From: OFTM291 sp041741375
GTDB lineage: Bacteria; Gemmatimonadota; Gemmatimonadetes; Gemmatimonadales; GWC2-71-9
DNA: 39,076 nt
Reading direction: 5' to 3'
Assembly (NCBI GenBank): GCA_041741375.1
Contig: JBGSKF010000102.1
Coordinates: 1 to 39,076 of the forward strand
The notes beneath the pieces are model-generated. The model did not search any database. It saw only the letters and a program-made list of their open reading frames with translations, and was not told the origin of the DNA. This document shows, in pieces, positions 8,474 to 16,642 of this stretch (position 1 is its first letter; every line of letters starts with the position of its first letter). A program made the translations under genes and the position numbers.

Positions 8474-10185
8474 ACCGCCTTCACCCGCGTGAGCTCACGC
8501 CCGGTGGCGTCGAGCACGTGAACGCCGCAGGCGATGCACGGGTCGAATGAATGCACGGTTCGGAGGATCTCCAGCGGCTGGTCCGGAATGGCCAGCGGGT
8601 GATTGTCCGTCAGGGCCGCCTCGTAGGCTCCCACCCCTCCGTCGGGATCCCGTGGAGATGCGTTCCACGTGGTGGGAACGACGCACTGATACCGGGAGAT
8701 CTTCCCGTCCCGGATCTGCACCCAGTGCCCCAGGGCCCCCCGGGGCGCGTCGAGATACCCGTACCCCTGGGCCTCGCGCGGCCACGTGGCGGGCTCCCAG
8801 CGTGATTTCGTGAAGGTGGTGGTGTCGCCACTCCGGATCCGGTCCACCAGTTGATCGAACCAGGTTTCCATGCGGCGGGCCAGGAGAACGGTCTCGATTC
8901 CGCGGGCCGCCGTCCGTCCCAGCGTGGAGAAGAGAGCGGCGGGGCCTACCTCGAGGCGACCCAGCGTTTCGCCGACGAGAGCCCGGGCCTCCTCATGGCC
9001 GCTTGCGTACGCCACCAGCATCCGGGAGAGAGGTCCCACCTCCATGGCCTTCCCGTCATACCGCGGTGCCTTCATCCAGGTGTACTTCGGCTCGTCCTGG
9101 AGATACTGCCACGGGGTGGGAGGACCGGTGTACCGGGCCTTCGTCTCTCCCTCGAACGGGTGCAGGCCGACCGAGTCTCCCCCGCTGTATTCATACCAGG
9201 AGCTGGAGATGTACTCCTTGACCTTGTCCGGGTCGTACGGCACCACGGTCGAGAGATCCCGGTCGAGGATGATTCCCCGGGGGAGGTAGAGTGTGGAGGG
9301 GTCGCGGATGTCCCCTTCGGGAAACTCCCCGCAGGCGAGGTAGTTCCTGAGCCCACCCCCAATCGAAGCCCACTCCTTGTAGTAGCCGGCGATCGCCAGC
9401 AGGTCGGGCCAGTACACCTCCTCCACAAACCGCCGCGCGCGGGTGATCATGTCCCGCAGGTCGGTCAGGCGCTCGGTGTTGATGGTGGCGGTGTCGTCCA
9501 GGTTGATCGCCGAGGCCATGCCACCCACGAGGAAGTTGGGATGGGGGTTCTTCCCACCGAACACGGCGTGGAGGCGGATCACGTCCCTTTGCCAGTCGAG
9601 CGCCTCGAGGTAGTGGGCCACCGCCAGGAGATTCACCTCGGGCGGGAGCCGGTAGGCGGGGTGACCCCAATACCCGTTGGTGAAGATGCCGAGCTGCCCC
9701 CCCGAGACAAACCGGGTGAGCCGCTGCCGCACCTCCTCGAAGTGGGTCGCTGAATTGTTGGGCCAGGGGGAGATCTTCCGCGCCACGGTGGCGGTCGCGT
9801 CCGGATTGGCCTGGAGGGCGCTGGTGACATCGACCCAGTCCAGGGCGTGCAGATGGTAGAAGTGGATGACGTGATCCTGCACGAACTGCATCCCATGGAT
9901 CAGGTTGCGGATCAGGTTCGCGTTGGGGGGAATGGTGATGTCCAGCGCGTCCTCCACGGCCCGGCAGGAGGCCACCGCGTGCACCACCGTGCAGACTCCG
10001 CAGATCCGTTGGGTGAAGGCCCAGGCATCCCGCGGATCCCGTCCGGTCATGACCTGTTCGATGCCCCGGAACTGCGTGGCGCTGGCCCAGGCATCCCGGA
10101 TGCGGCCATCCTCCTGCTGGACTTCGATGCGGAGGTGACCCTCGATGCGCGTGATCGGATCGATGACGACCTTAGTCCGTGCCAT
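8470..10185 (-). CDS. hyaB: [NiFe]-hydrogenase large subunit, group 1
   Basis: A 571-aa catalytic subunit. The L1 nickel motif RICGVC is at residues 60-65 (C62, C65). The L2 motif HSFDPCIACGVH is near the end (C550, C553). His556 is followed by a 15-residue tail (VLDATGRELTRVKAV) that HyaD should cleave. IDPITRIEGHLRIEV at the N-terminus is the family hallmark. All four active-site cysteines are present. ATG 10185 has GGAGGG upstream and overlaps hyaA by 14 nt. Genes around it provide every dedicated maturation step, so the enzyme is probably functional. Sequence motifs indicate a membrane-bound uptake enzyme (group 1); the subgroup cannot be fixed by eye. Confidence 0.98.
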   Translation of the reverse strand: MARTKVVIDPITRIEGHLRIEVQQEDGRIRDAWASATQFRGIEQVMTGRDPRDAWAFTQRICGVCTVVHAVASCRAVEDALDITIPPNANLIRNLIHGMQFVQDHVIHFYHLHALDWVDVTSALQANPDATATVARKISPWPNNSATHFEEVRQRLTRFVSGGQLGIFTNGYWGHPAYRLPPEVNLLAVAHYLEALDWQRDVIRLHAVFGGKNPHPNFLVGGMASAINLDDTATINTERLTDLRDMITRARRFVEEVYWPDLLAIAGYYKEWASIGGGLRNYLACGEFPEGDIRDPSTLYLPRGIILDRDLSTVVPYDPDKVKEYISSSWYEYSGGDSVGLHPFEGETKARYTGPPTPWQYLQDEPKYTWMKAPRYDGKAMEVGPLSRMLVAYASGHEEARALVGETLGRLEVGPAALFSTLGRTAARGIETVLLARRMETWFDQLVDRIRSGDTTTFTKSRWEPATWPREAQGYGYLDAPRGALGHWVQIRDGKISRYQCVVPTTWNASPRDPDGGVGAYEAALTDNHPLAIPDQPLEILRTVHSFDPCIACGVHVLDATGRELTRVKAV

Positions 10186-11326
10186 GAGTTCCCTCCTCGG
10201 TGGTCCGGGCCCCGGCCTCGACGATCGGGAGTTCGCGCCGTTTCCGGAGATTGGTCACCCCGGTGGCGATGGCGTGAGCCGCCACTCCGGCCGTGGCCCC
10301 GATGGCCGCGGCAGCCCCGATGAGATCCACCTTCGATTCGATCCCGAACCCTCCGACATCGGGCAAGCGCCCGTAGAAGGGGGTCATCGTGTCCCAGAAG
10401 AACGGCTCGGTGCATCCGATGCAGGGGTGCCCGGCCCCGATCGGCCAGCTGGTACGGGTGTTCCACTGGAAGATGGGACAGGGTGAAAAGGTGGCGGGTC
10501 CCTTGCACCCCACCTTGTAGAGACAGTGTCCCTTGCGCGCGTTTTCATCGTCGAAGGTCTCGACATACTGGCCGGCGTCGAAATTGGCGCGCCGGGGGCA
10601 TTGATCATGGATCCGCGCTCCGTAGGCGAACAGCGGTCGCCCTTCGGCATCCACGGCGGGAAGCCGTCCGAATGTCAGGAAATGAAACACCGTCGCCGTG
10701 ATGACGTCCCCGATGGGTGGGCATCCGGCGATGTTGATCACCGGCTTGTTCCGGATGACATCCCGCACCCCGACGGCTCCGGTCGGATTGGGGCGGGCCG
10801 CCTGCACGCTGCCCCAGTGGGCACAGGCGCCCACGGCAATGACCGCCGTGGCTCCCTCGGCGGCTTCCACCAGAATGTCCCGGGCGGTGCGGCCGCCGAT
10901 GGTCAGATAGATGCCGTCCTCACCCAGCGGGACAGACCCTGTCACCACGAGGAGGTACTTCCCCCGATTCGCCTCCATCGACGCCCGGAGGGCCGACTCC
11001 GCCGCAGTCCCGGCGGCCGCCATCAGGGTGTGCTGGTAGTCGAGGGAGACGAGGTTGAGCACCAGGTCCCCGATGGTGGGCTCGGCGGTGCGCAGAACGC
11101 TCTCGACGCATCCCGTGCATTCCTGGAGCTGGAGCCAGAGCACGGGGGGACGCCGGGCCGCCTGGAGCGCGGCGGCTACCCTCGGTGCCGCGAGGGAACT
11201 GACGCCGAGCACGACGCAGATCGACCGGCAGTAGTCGAGAAAGTCGCGTCGGGATATCCCCCGCCGGGCGAGGGATTCTCCCAAGGGATCATCGAGGAAC
11301 CCGGGAGGGGGGTGGAGGTCGACCAT
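10172..11326 (-). CDS. hyaA: [NiFe]-hydrogenase small subunit with Tat signal
   Basis: A 384-aa electron-transfer subunit. The twin-arginine signal SRRDFL (residues 25-30) precedes a hydrophobic stretch to about 55, so the dimer is exported folded by Tat. Proximal cluster ligands are C70, C73 (ECTGC), C168 and C202. The distal cluster uses H240, C243, C268 and C274, and the medial [3Fe-4S] cluster C283, C302 and C305. A hydrophobic helix at about 336-358 followed by RKRR is the usual membrane anchor. The two supernumerary cysteines of O2-tolerant enzymes are absent: the first position is Gly72 (CTGC, not CTCC) and the second is Leu141 in DGIYL. ATG 11326 has GGAG upstream and is the first gene of the operon. 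Confidence 0.97.
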   Translation of the reverse strand: MVDLHPPPGFLDDPLGESLARRGISRRDFLDYCRSICVVLGVSSLAAPRVAAALQAARRPPVLWLQLQECTGCVESVLRTAEPTIGDLVLNLVSLDYQHTLMAAAGTAAESALRASMEANRGKYLLVVTGSVPLGEDGIYLTIGGRTARDILVEAAEGATAVIAVGACAHWGSVQAARPNPTGAVGVRDVIRNKPVINIAGCPPIGDVITATVFHFLTFGRLPAVDAEGRPLFAYGARIHDQCPRRANFDAGQYVETFDDENARKGHCLYKVGCKGPATFSPCPIFQWNTRTSWPIGAGHPCIGCTEPFFWDTMTPFYGRLPDVGGFGIESKVDLIGAAAAIGATAGVAAHAIATGVTNLRKRRELPIVEAGARTTEEGTHGTD

Positions 11327-11538
11327 GGCATGCTCCGGTCCGGGGGTGGACCGGCGGCGCGATGGCCGTCACCGCGCCGTCGGGGGCGACTCATCCCGGT
11401 GGGCCGGGAGTGCTCCCATACTGGGGCACGGCGCGTGAAGGTATTCTGAAGGAGGGATGAAACTCCGGGAGGGGAACCGTTCGAAGTTCGAAGTTCGAAG
11501 TGTGAAGTTCGAAGGGTGAGGGGTGAAGGGGAGGGGAA
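11327..11538 (-). promoter_or_regulatory. Leader/promoter region of the hydrogenase operon
   Basis: These 212 bases are the only sizeable gap upstream of the ten overlapping hydrogenase genes, so the operon promoter should lie here. The region nearest hyaA (11327-11440) is GC-rich and holds no operator I can name. A slightly AT-richer patch at about 11436-11465 (read on the minus strand) could hold a promoter core, but I cannot assign boxes. The far part, 11479-11527, is a heptamer array listed separately. No FNR-, HoxA- or sigma-54-type (-24/-12) site was recognised by eye. Confidence 0.4.
11479..11527. repeat. Heptamer array A, family GTTCGAA
   Basis: Seven contiguous 7-bp units: GTTCGAA three times, GTGTGAA, GTTCGAA, GGGTGAG, GGGTGAA. 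Positions 2-4 vary while G1 and GA at 5-6 are kept. The array ends 12 nt from the stop codon of the minus-strand gene ending at 11539, so it lies in that gene's 3' flank. The same family (ATTCGAA GTTTGAA GTGTGAA) follows the icmF stop at 23433-23453. Single units contain the palindrome TTCGAA. Confidence 0.9.
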
Positions 11539-11733
11539 TCAGGTGTGTTCTTCGGTGCACCGTGTGCGGCGCACCCATATCACCCGAAGCAAGGCCGCGA
11601 CTGCCAGCAGAACGATGGCGATGCCTGTCACCCGCCGATCGTCCAGACCCACGCCGGCCAGGGCTGTGATGAGTCCGACGACCGCAATCACGTGGCGGGC
11701 CGCCATGAGTCGCCGCACCAACGGCACGGTCAC
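11539..11733 (-). CDS. Small two-helix membrane protein, unknown function
   Basis: A 64-aa protein starting at GTG 11733, overlapping the stop of the upstream gene by 4 nt (GTGA). It has two hydrophobic segments, about 12-30 (HVIAVVGLITALAGVGL) and 37-51 (GIAIVLLAVAALLRVIW), joined by a short DDRR turn. Arg-rich ends (VRRLMAARH; VRRTRC) suggest both termini in the cytoplasm. I do not recognise a family. Coupling to the AtuA C-terminal domain gene suggests co-expression only. It is the last gene of its run, with heptamer array A just downstream. Confidence 0.6.
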   Translation of the reverse strand: MTVPLVRRLMAARHVIAVVGLITALAGVGLDDRRVTGIAIVLLAVAALLRVIWVRRTRCTEEHT

Positions 11734-12167
11734 CCCCGCGCAGCCGCCGCCAGCCGCCGGGCCAAGGCCACGGGGACGGGAATCTCCATCCGCAACAGCG
11801 CAGTGGAGTAGACCTTCCCCTGGGCGTCGGTCTTGAGGGAGATCGTCCCTCCACCGTCCAGCGCCCCGTGCAGCAGGAAATTCAGGGCGTTGAGGTTCGG
11901 GAGTTCAAAGCGTTCGACGCCGGACACCATGCCCTTGAAGTGCCGTGCCACCCGGCTCCGGGTGACCTGCTTCACCAGGAGGGGGTAGTACTCCGGCTCC
12001 AGCGCAATCAGCCCGACATTGGCCGTGTCCCCCTTGTCCCCCGACCGGGCATGCGCCAGGAGGCGGAGAGAAACGAGCCGGGTCCCGGGCACCGATTTGG
12101 CCGCTGGTTTCACCGGGGTCTTCGGTTCGGCCTTGCGGGCGGCGGCGGTTCGTCGTGTGCTTGTCAT
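11730..12167 (-). CDS. AtuA-like C-terminal (ferredoxin-fold) domain protein
   Basis: A 145-aa protein. After an alanine/lysine-rich, probably disordered start (residues 1-28) comes LRLLAHARSGDKGDTANVGLIA. This is the signature of the domain that follows DUF1446 in acyclic-terpene-utilisation AtuA proteins. In many bacteria the two domains are one polypeptide of about 590 aa; here this domain is a separate gene 204 nt downstream of the DUF1446 gene, separated by a heptamer array. The product probably partners with the DUF1446 protein. The biochemical activity of the family is not established. ATG 12167 has only a weak purine stretch upstream, so the N-terminal start is less certain than the domain. 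Confidence 0.85.
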   Translation of the reverse strand: MTSTRRTAAARKAEPKTPVKPAAKSVPGTRLVSLRLLAHARSGDKGDTANVGLIALEPEYYPLLVKQVTRSRVARHFKGMVSGVERFELPNLNALNFLLHGALDGGGTISLKTDAQGKVYSTALLRMEIPVPVALARRLAAAARG

Positions 12168-12253
12168 GGTGTCACACCGTCCTTGTCCTCACGGGTCCCG
12201 TGGTTCCGGTCCTCAGGAAATCCTGCTCAATCGACGAGGCAACCAGTGCCCGC

Positions 12254-12290
12254 CATTCCGGCGCACGCGGGGATGACGATCATCAGAGAT
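12254..12290. repeat. Hairpin-like repeat with ATGACG and ATCAGAGAT boxes
   Basis: CCATTCCGGCGCACGCGGGGATGACG is a degenerate member of the widespread bacterial hairpin repeat, given here at 12254-12278 and described rather than claimed as a perfect stem. It is followed after 3 nt by ATCAGAGAT (12282-12290) and then by CCCT and heptamer array B. The same order, with the same 3-nt spacing, occurs at 38625-38665 before array E. Confidence 0.7.
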
Positions 12291-12291
12291 G

Positions 12292-12368
12292 CCCTAAGTC
12301 CTATGTCCTCTGTCCTCTGTCCTCTGTCCTATGTCCTATGTCCTAAGTCCTACGTCCTATGTCCTCTC
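12292..12368. repeat. Heptamer array B, family TCCTATG
   Basis: Eleven contiguous 7-bp units of the form TCCT[AC][ACT]G, with degenerate first and last units. The array stops 3 nt before the stop codon of the DUF1446 gene (stop at 12372-12374, gene on the minus strand), so it starts its 3' flank. In the sense direction of that gene it reads as AGGACAT-type repeats, with a GG pair every 7 nt. It fills most of the gap between the DUF1446 gene and its usual C-terminal domain. Confidence 0.93.
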
Positions 12369-12371
12369 CCT

Positions 12372-13745
12372 TCACGCCTCCAGGATCTCCACCCGCACAT
12401 GCGGCTCGATTTCCCGCCGGTCGATCAGCGCCGGCCAGTAGGCCACGATCTCCTCCACCTGGGGCCGCCCGCCGGCGAAACCGGTGACGCTGGGTGGTCC
12501 GGTCAGCACCAAGGGCGCTATTTCCCGGGTGAAACGGTCCACCGGGGCTCGCTCCCGGGCCCGGACCCCGATCCGCAACTGGACCTCCGCGATGTCGGGA
12601 GAGGGCTCCCCCGCCAGTGCCCCGTGGGTGGCATTCACTCCCACATACTCGGTCAGGATCTGCTCGTAATCCATCCCCAGGTCGGCCAGGCGTCCCCGAA
12701 TCACCTTGTTCGCGGCCTTGGCCTTGGCATAGGCATCCGGCCAGGAGTACACCAGGGTTCCCACGGCCTTGTATCCATAGAAGTACGCGATGGAGACCTT
12801 CAGCATGTCGGTGCGGGGACCGCCGCGAATGCCGGAGACGAGCACCCGGTTGCGTCCCGCCTGGGCGAGGCGGATCGTGGTGAAGTCGGCGACGCCGTCC
12901 GGGGTGATGTAGTGTGCCGGGTCACCCATCTCGTAGACCAGCTGCTCGGACACCGACGCGATCGACACCACCCCCCCTGTTCCCGGATGCTTGGTGATGA
13001 AGAAGGTGCCGTCCTCCCGCGCCTCGACGATCGGGAACCCGGGATTCTGCATGCCCCGGACCTTGTCCCAGTCCTTGAGCAGGTTTCCGCCACTGGCCTG
13101 GGCGCCGCACTCGATGATGTGGCCCGCCACCGTTCCGGCCGCCACCTTGTCCCAGTCATCCGGGTCCCACTTGAAGGTGTGGAACATCGGGGCCAGGGTG
13201 AGACCGGTGTCGGTGACCCGTCCCGTGATGATGATCTGGCCGCCGCGATCGAGGGCCTCCACCATCGGGCCCATCCCCAGATAGGCATTGGCCGACAGGA
13301 TCCGGTCCCGGATGTCGGTCACGGGACGCCCCGTATCCATGTCGTTAAGCAGGTGCCCGCGGGCGATCAGGTCGTCGAGCCGGTCCAGGATGTCGTCGCC
13401 GGTGACGAGTCCCACCCGCAGGGCTCCGGCCAGTCCCTGTGCCCGGGCGGCCGTCAGCACCGCCTCGGCGCAGCCCCGCGGGTTCACTCCACCGGCATTG
13501 GAGGTGACCCGGATTCCCTTGGACACCAGGTCGGGAAGGATGCGCTCCATCAGGGGAACGAAATCCCGCGCGTATCCCGCCTCGGGGTTCCGCGACTTCT
13601 GCTTCTGCATGATGGACATCGTCACTTCGGCCAGGTAATCCATCATCAGGAAGTCGATCGGACCACCGGTGACCTGGCGAACCGGCGCTTCCAGCCAGTC
13701 TCCCCAGAATCCCTGTCCGGAGGCGATGCGAATCAGTGAGCTCAT
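12372..13745 (-). CDS. DUF1446 / acyclic terpene utilisation AtuA-family protein
   Basis: A 457-aa protein starting MSSLIRIASGQGFWGDW. The family is recognised by LMMDYLAEVTMSIMQKQK, the VTSNAGGVNPRGCAEAV motif, GLVTGDDI and ITGRVTDTGLTLAPM. In Pseudomonas, atuA lies with the geranyl-CoA carboxylase and citronellol-degradation genes; its catalytic role is not settled. Here it follows an MCC/GCC-type carboxyltransferase and an S8 peptidase in one operon. ATG 13745 overlaps the stop of the S8 gene by 4 nt (ATGA); an upstream extension of the frame is only antisense-like text inside that gene. It ends in VRVEILEA, without the C-terminal AtuA domain that is encoded separately at 11730-12167. Confidence 0.93.
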   Translation of the reverse strand: MSSLIRIASGQGFWGDWLEAPVRQVTGGPIDFLMMDYLAEVTMSIMQKQKSRNPEAGYARDFVPLMERILPDLVSKGIRVTSNAGGVNPRGCAEAVLTAARAQGLAGALRVGLVTGDDILDRLDDLIARGHLLNDMDTGRPVTDIRDRILSANAYLGMGPMVEALDRGGQIIITGRVTDTGLTLAPMFHTFKWDPDDWDKVAAGTVAGHIIECGAQASGGNLLKDWDKVRGMQNPGFPIVEAREDGTFFITKHPGTGGVVSIASVSEQLVYEMGDPAHYITPDGVADFTTIRLAQAGRNRVLVSGIRGGPRTDMLKVSIAYFYGYKAVGTLVYSWPDAYAKAKAANKVIRGRLADLGMDYEQILTEYVGVNATHGALAGEPSPDIAEVQLRIGVRARERAPVDRFTREIAPLVLTGPPSVTGFAGGRPQVEEIVAYWPALIDRREIEPHVRVEILEA

Positions 13746-16642
13746 GGTTGTGCCGGTGCAAGAGTGGGCGACAGGGGAATCTCCCGGGACCAGAACCCGG
13801 TGCGGGTGTCCGCGATCAGATGTCCCAGCGGAACGTACCCCTCCCCCAGGGGCCACGGCAGCGCGGGCAGGGCAAACTCGAGATCCTTCCCCGCGCCCGG
13901 CGCGAGCGTCTCGGGTGCTGCCGTGGTGGATTCCAGAATGATGGGCTGACGAGCGTACAGGCGGATGGAGACTTCCCCGCGCCACGGCGCCTCCCGGTCC
14001 GGGGAGGAGGACGCAAATCCCGGTCGCAGGACCAGATTCAGATTCCGCTTCGTGCCTCCTCCCTCGGGAGCGAAGCGCAGTCGCCCGAAGGAGTAGTTCA
14101 GCGGTTCGGTCTCCAGAATGGTGCCGTCCTCCCCCCGCAGCGTGAATCCGAAGTCGGTGAGCCGAGGCCACAGATCCGGTGTCACCTGGAGGTCCACTTC
14201 CATCTGCTCGGCCCAGGCTGGCAACACCAGGGGAAGGGAGACCTCGTCGCTCCCCCGTCCCCCGACGCCAAACTGACGCTCCGCCCCGACCAGGCCCATG
14301 CGCATCAGAACATCGAGGGAATCTCCCGTCAGGTTGGTCCAGCGTCCCGTCACTCCCGTTCCCGTCCTCCGGGCGGACAATCCCACCGGAGAGTGATCCA
14401 CGGACAGGATGGCGGACGACGCCGAGCCCGGAGCGGCCACGGCGATCACCTCCCACCGACCCGCGACGGCGTCCCGCCCGTCCACGTCAAACCGGGCCGC
14501 CCGTCCGTCGAATCCCCCCTGCATCGCGGGTTCCACCCGCCACGGCATTCCTCCCGGTTCATGCAGGAAGGCCAGCACGTTGTGATCCCGCCGGGCGGTG
14601 CCGACGCGCACCGTGAATGGCCGGCCGGAGTCCGCCTGAAACACCAGGCGGGTCAGGCTCCCCGGGGCGATGGGGGTCGTCACCCGGGCGGGGACTCCGG
14701 CGGGCGCCGGCAGCACGACGGTAGTGAGAAGCCGGAAAAGCGGGCCATCGTCGCGACGCGCAGGCCATCCGGTGACCGTCCCGACGTGGACACCGGGTGC
14801 CTCCAGCAGTCCCGGGCGATAGGTCACGGTCACCCGGGTGCTGTCACCCAGAGTGAGGCTTCCGGGGGCCTCCAGCCACGGGGTGGAACTCTCCAGCGTC
14901 ACGGCCCGAGAGCCGACGAGCGCCCCTGGCTCGGCCACCACGTCGAAGGACTGCGTCGAGTCGGTCAGCGGACCGACCCGCATGGCGGCATCCGCTCCGT
15001 TCTTCACGGCCCGGACTCTGACCGTTCCGGGCGTAACCCGCCGGGACAGCCAGTGGGCCGCCGCCATCAGATCGGGAACTCCCGTCCCCTGCGAGAGCCA
15101 CCCTTCTCCCGCAACCGGGCGGGCGGTGACCATGAGGGCGTGCCGCACCGTGGTCGCGGGCACCGTGCGCTTCTCCTCCCGGAGTCCCGACAGGAGTCGC
15201 GCGACAAGACCGGCGACGTGCGGGGCCGCCATGCTGGTCCCGCTCTTCTCCTCCTCCCCGGTATCCCACCGCGGGACGGTGGAATAGGCCATTCCCGGGG
15301 CGACCAGGTGCGGCCGGGCGAGTTCCCCGCCCCGTGCGCTGAAAAAGGCCACCGCATCGGGCCGAGCGGCCCCGTCAGGAGAGGGGGGAAGGAAAACGGA
15401 CGGATAGGTCGCCCCCACCGAGATGATCCGTGCTGCGGAACCGGGGAACCCAACCGTCGAGAGACCGGGTCCGTCGTTGCCGGCGCTCACCGTCATCACC
15501 ACCTCGGGATGAGCGGCCAGGATCGAATCGACCAGATGGTCGATGAGGGCACTCCCCTCGATCTCGTTTCCGATTCCGAAGCTGAGGTTCAGAACCAGCG
15601 GCTGCTGTCGGCGCTCCGCCACCTCGATGGCCCAGGCCATCGCGCTCCGCATGCTGCCGGTGGTCGAAATCCCGCCGTGCGCATTGTTGGCAATCTTGAG
15701 CCCCAGAAGATCCGCTCCGGGCGCGACCCCGTCGAATCCCGGCACCCCGTACATCGACCGACCCGCCGCGATGCCCGCCACATGGGTCCCATGCCCGCTG
15801 GTGTCGAAGACGAGGGTGAGCCCGGGCGGAGCACCCCGCCCCGGCGGCGGCCGGAAGGTGACGGCAATGCCCAGGGGCGAGGACGCCCCGCCGGAGCGCC
15901 ACCCGAACGTGTCCCGGGTCACCGCATAGTCCCGGATGGGGCGTTCATCGGCGAGAGTGCCATCGCCGTTGGTATCCGCGAAGAGAACCCACCCGTCCGG
16001 AGACTTCGTCACCAGGACAACCAGGGCGTCCCCCGCGTGTCCATTTCCGTTCACATCGGCGGCGGGTGCGGTTCCCAGGATGCGCTCCCGCAGAACCCCC
16101 GCGAAATACTCCCCGGTCGCGTTGAGCGCGCGCAGCCGGCCGGCACCGAGGAGCTGTGCCTCGGATGTGACAATGGTGTCACCGGACAGACGGACCGGGG
16201 CCAGGGTCACGTCACCCTCTCCGCTGAAGTCTCTGACATCGATCAGGCGATCCCCGGCGAGACCGGGCACCGTGGGATCGATCCCACTGTCGAGGATCCC
16301 GATCAATACGCCGCGGCCATCGCGCGTGGGCCAGGCTCGTGCAAAATCCGGAACTCCGGTCGAGCCGAGAGGCATCAATCCGCGTGCGGCCGCCTCTCGG
16401 GGGGGGAGACCGGGAGAACTCCCCGGGTCCGGCGACGGCTCACGGTTCTCGGCGCGGGGCCCCGTTCGGCCACCCGTGGACCGCCCCTCCGCGTCGGGTG
16501 CGGTTCTCGCCTCCACATCCGGCCGGGATGGTACGGGTGTCGCCTCGGGAGGCGAACCATGACCGCACGCCGTCCCCAGGATGGCCAGGAGCACGCCAAG
16601 CACGCGCCCCGCCGAGCCCCGTCGGGCATGGATCGACCTCAA
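13742..16642 (-). CDS. Secreted S8 serine peptidase, tripeptidyl-peptidase II-like, probable lipoprotein
   Basis: A 966-aa protein. The signal peptide (residues 1-25) ends in LGTAC, a plausible though imperfect lipobox with Cys26. A low-complexity Pro/Arg linker follows to about residue 85. The subtilisin triad is complete: D118 (ILDSGID), H284 (GHGTHVAG) and S470 (GTSMAAPH), with oxyanion Asn389 (SAGND). The long Asp-to-His insert is typical of TPP-II-like S8 enzymes and contains two calcium-loop-like stretches, DVNGNGHAGD (196-205) and DTNGDGTLAD (223-232). About 450 residues of beta-rich C-terminal domains follow. It probably degrades peptides at the cell surface. Both gene ends overlap neighbours by 4 nt (ATGA), which is unusual company for a protease among acyl-CoA genes. 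Confidence 0.93.
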   Translation of the reverse strand: MRSIHARRGSAGRVLGVLLAILGTACGHGSPPEATPVPSRPDVEARTAPDAEGRSTGGRTGPRAENREPSPDPGSSPGLPPREAAARGLMPLGSTGVPDFARAWPTRDGRGVLIGILDSGIDPTVPGLAGDRLIDVRDFSGEGDVTLAPVRLSGDTIVTSEAQLLGAGRLRALNATGEYFAGVLRERILGTAPAADVNGNGHAGDALVVLVTKSPDGWVLFADTNGDGTLADERPIRDYAVTRDTFGWRSGGASSPLGIAVTFRPPPGRGAPPGLTLVFDTSGHGTHVAGIAAGRSMYGVPGFDGVAPGADLLGLKIANNAHGGISTTGSMRSAMAWAIEVAERRQQPLVLNLSFGIGNEIEGSALIDHLVDSILAAHPEVVMTVSAGNDGPGLSTVGFPGSAARIISVGATYPSVFLPPSPDGAARPDAVAFFSARGGELARPHLVAPGMAYSTVPRWDTGEEEKSGTSMAAPHVAGLVARLLSGLREEKRTVPATTVRHALMVTARPVAGEGWLSQGTGVPDLMAAAHWLSRRVTPGTVRVRAVKNGADAAMRVGPLTDSTQSFDVVAEPGALVGSRAVTLESSTPWLEAPGSLTLGDSTRVTVTYRPGLLEAPGVHVGTVTGWPARRDDGPLFRLLTTVVLPAPAGVPARVTTPIAPGSLTRLVFQADSGRPFTVRVGTARRDHNVLAFLHEPGGMPWRVEPAMQGGFDGRAARFDVDGRDAVAGRWEVIAVAAPGSASSAILSVDHSPVGLSARRTGTGVTGRWTNLTGDSLDVLMRMGLVGAERQFGVGGRGSDEVSLPLVLPAWAEQMEVDLQVTPDLWPRLTDFGFTLRGEDGTILETEPLNYSFGRLRFAPEGGGTKRNLNLVLRPGFASSSPDREAPWRGEVSIRLYARQPIILESTTAAPETLAPGAGKDLEFALPALPWPLGEGYVPLGHLIADTRTGFWSREIPLSPTLAPAQP

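Noticed and set aside
11458..11517. Tiny plus-strand frame starting after AGGAGGG and reading through array A
   Set aside because: The purine run touches the ATG directly, which is too close for a Shine-Dalgarno, and the peptide only reflects the repeat.
11868..13739. Plus-strand open frame of 623 codons opposite the DUF1446 gene
   Set aside because: It passes through heptamer array B and antisense to two recognised genes; no domain is visible.
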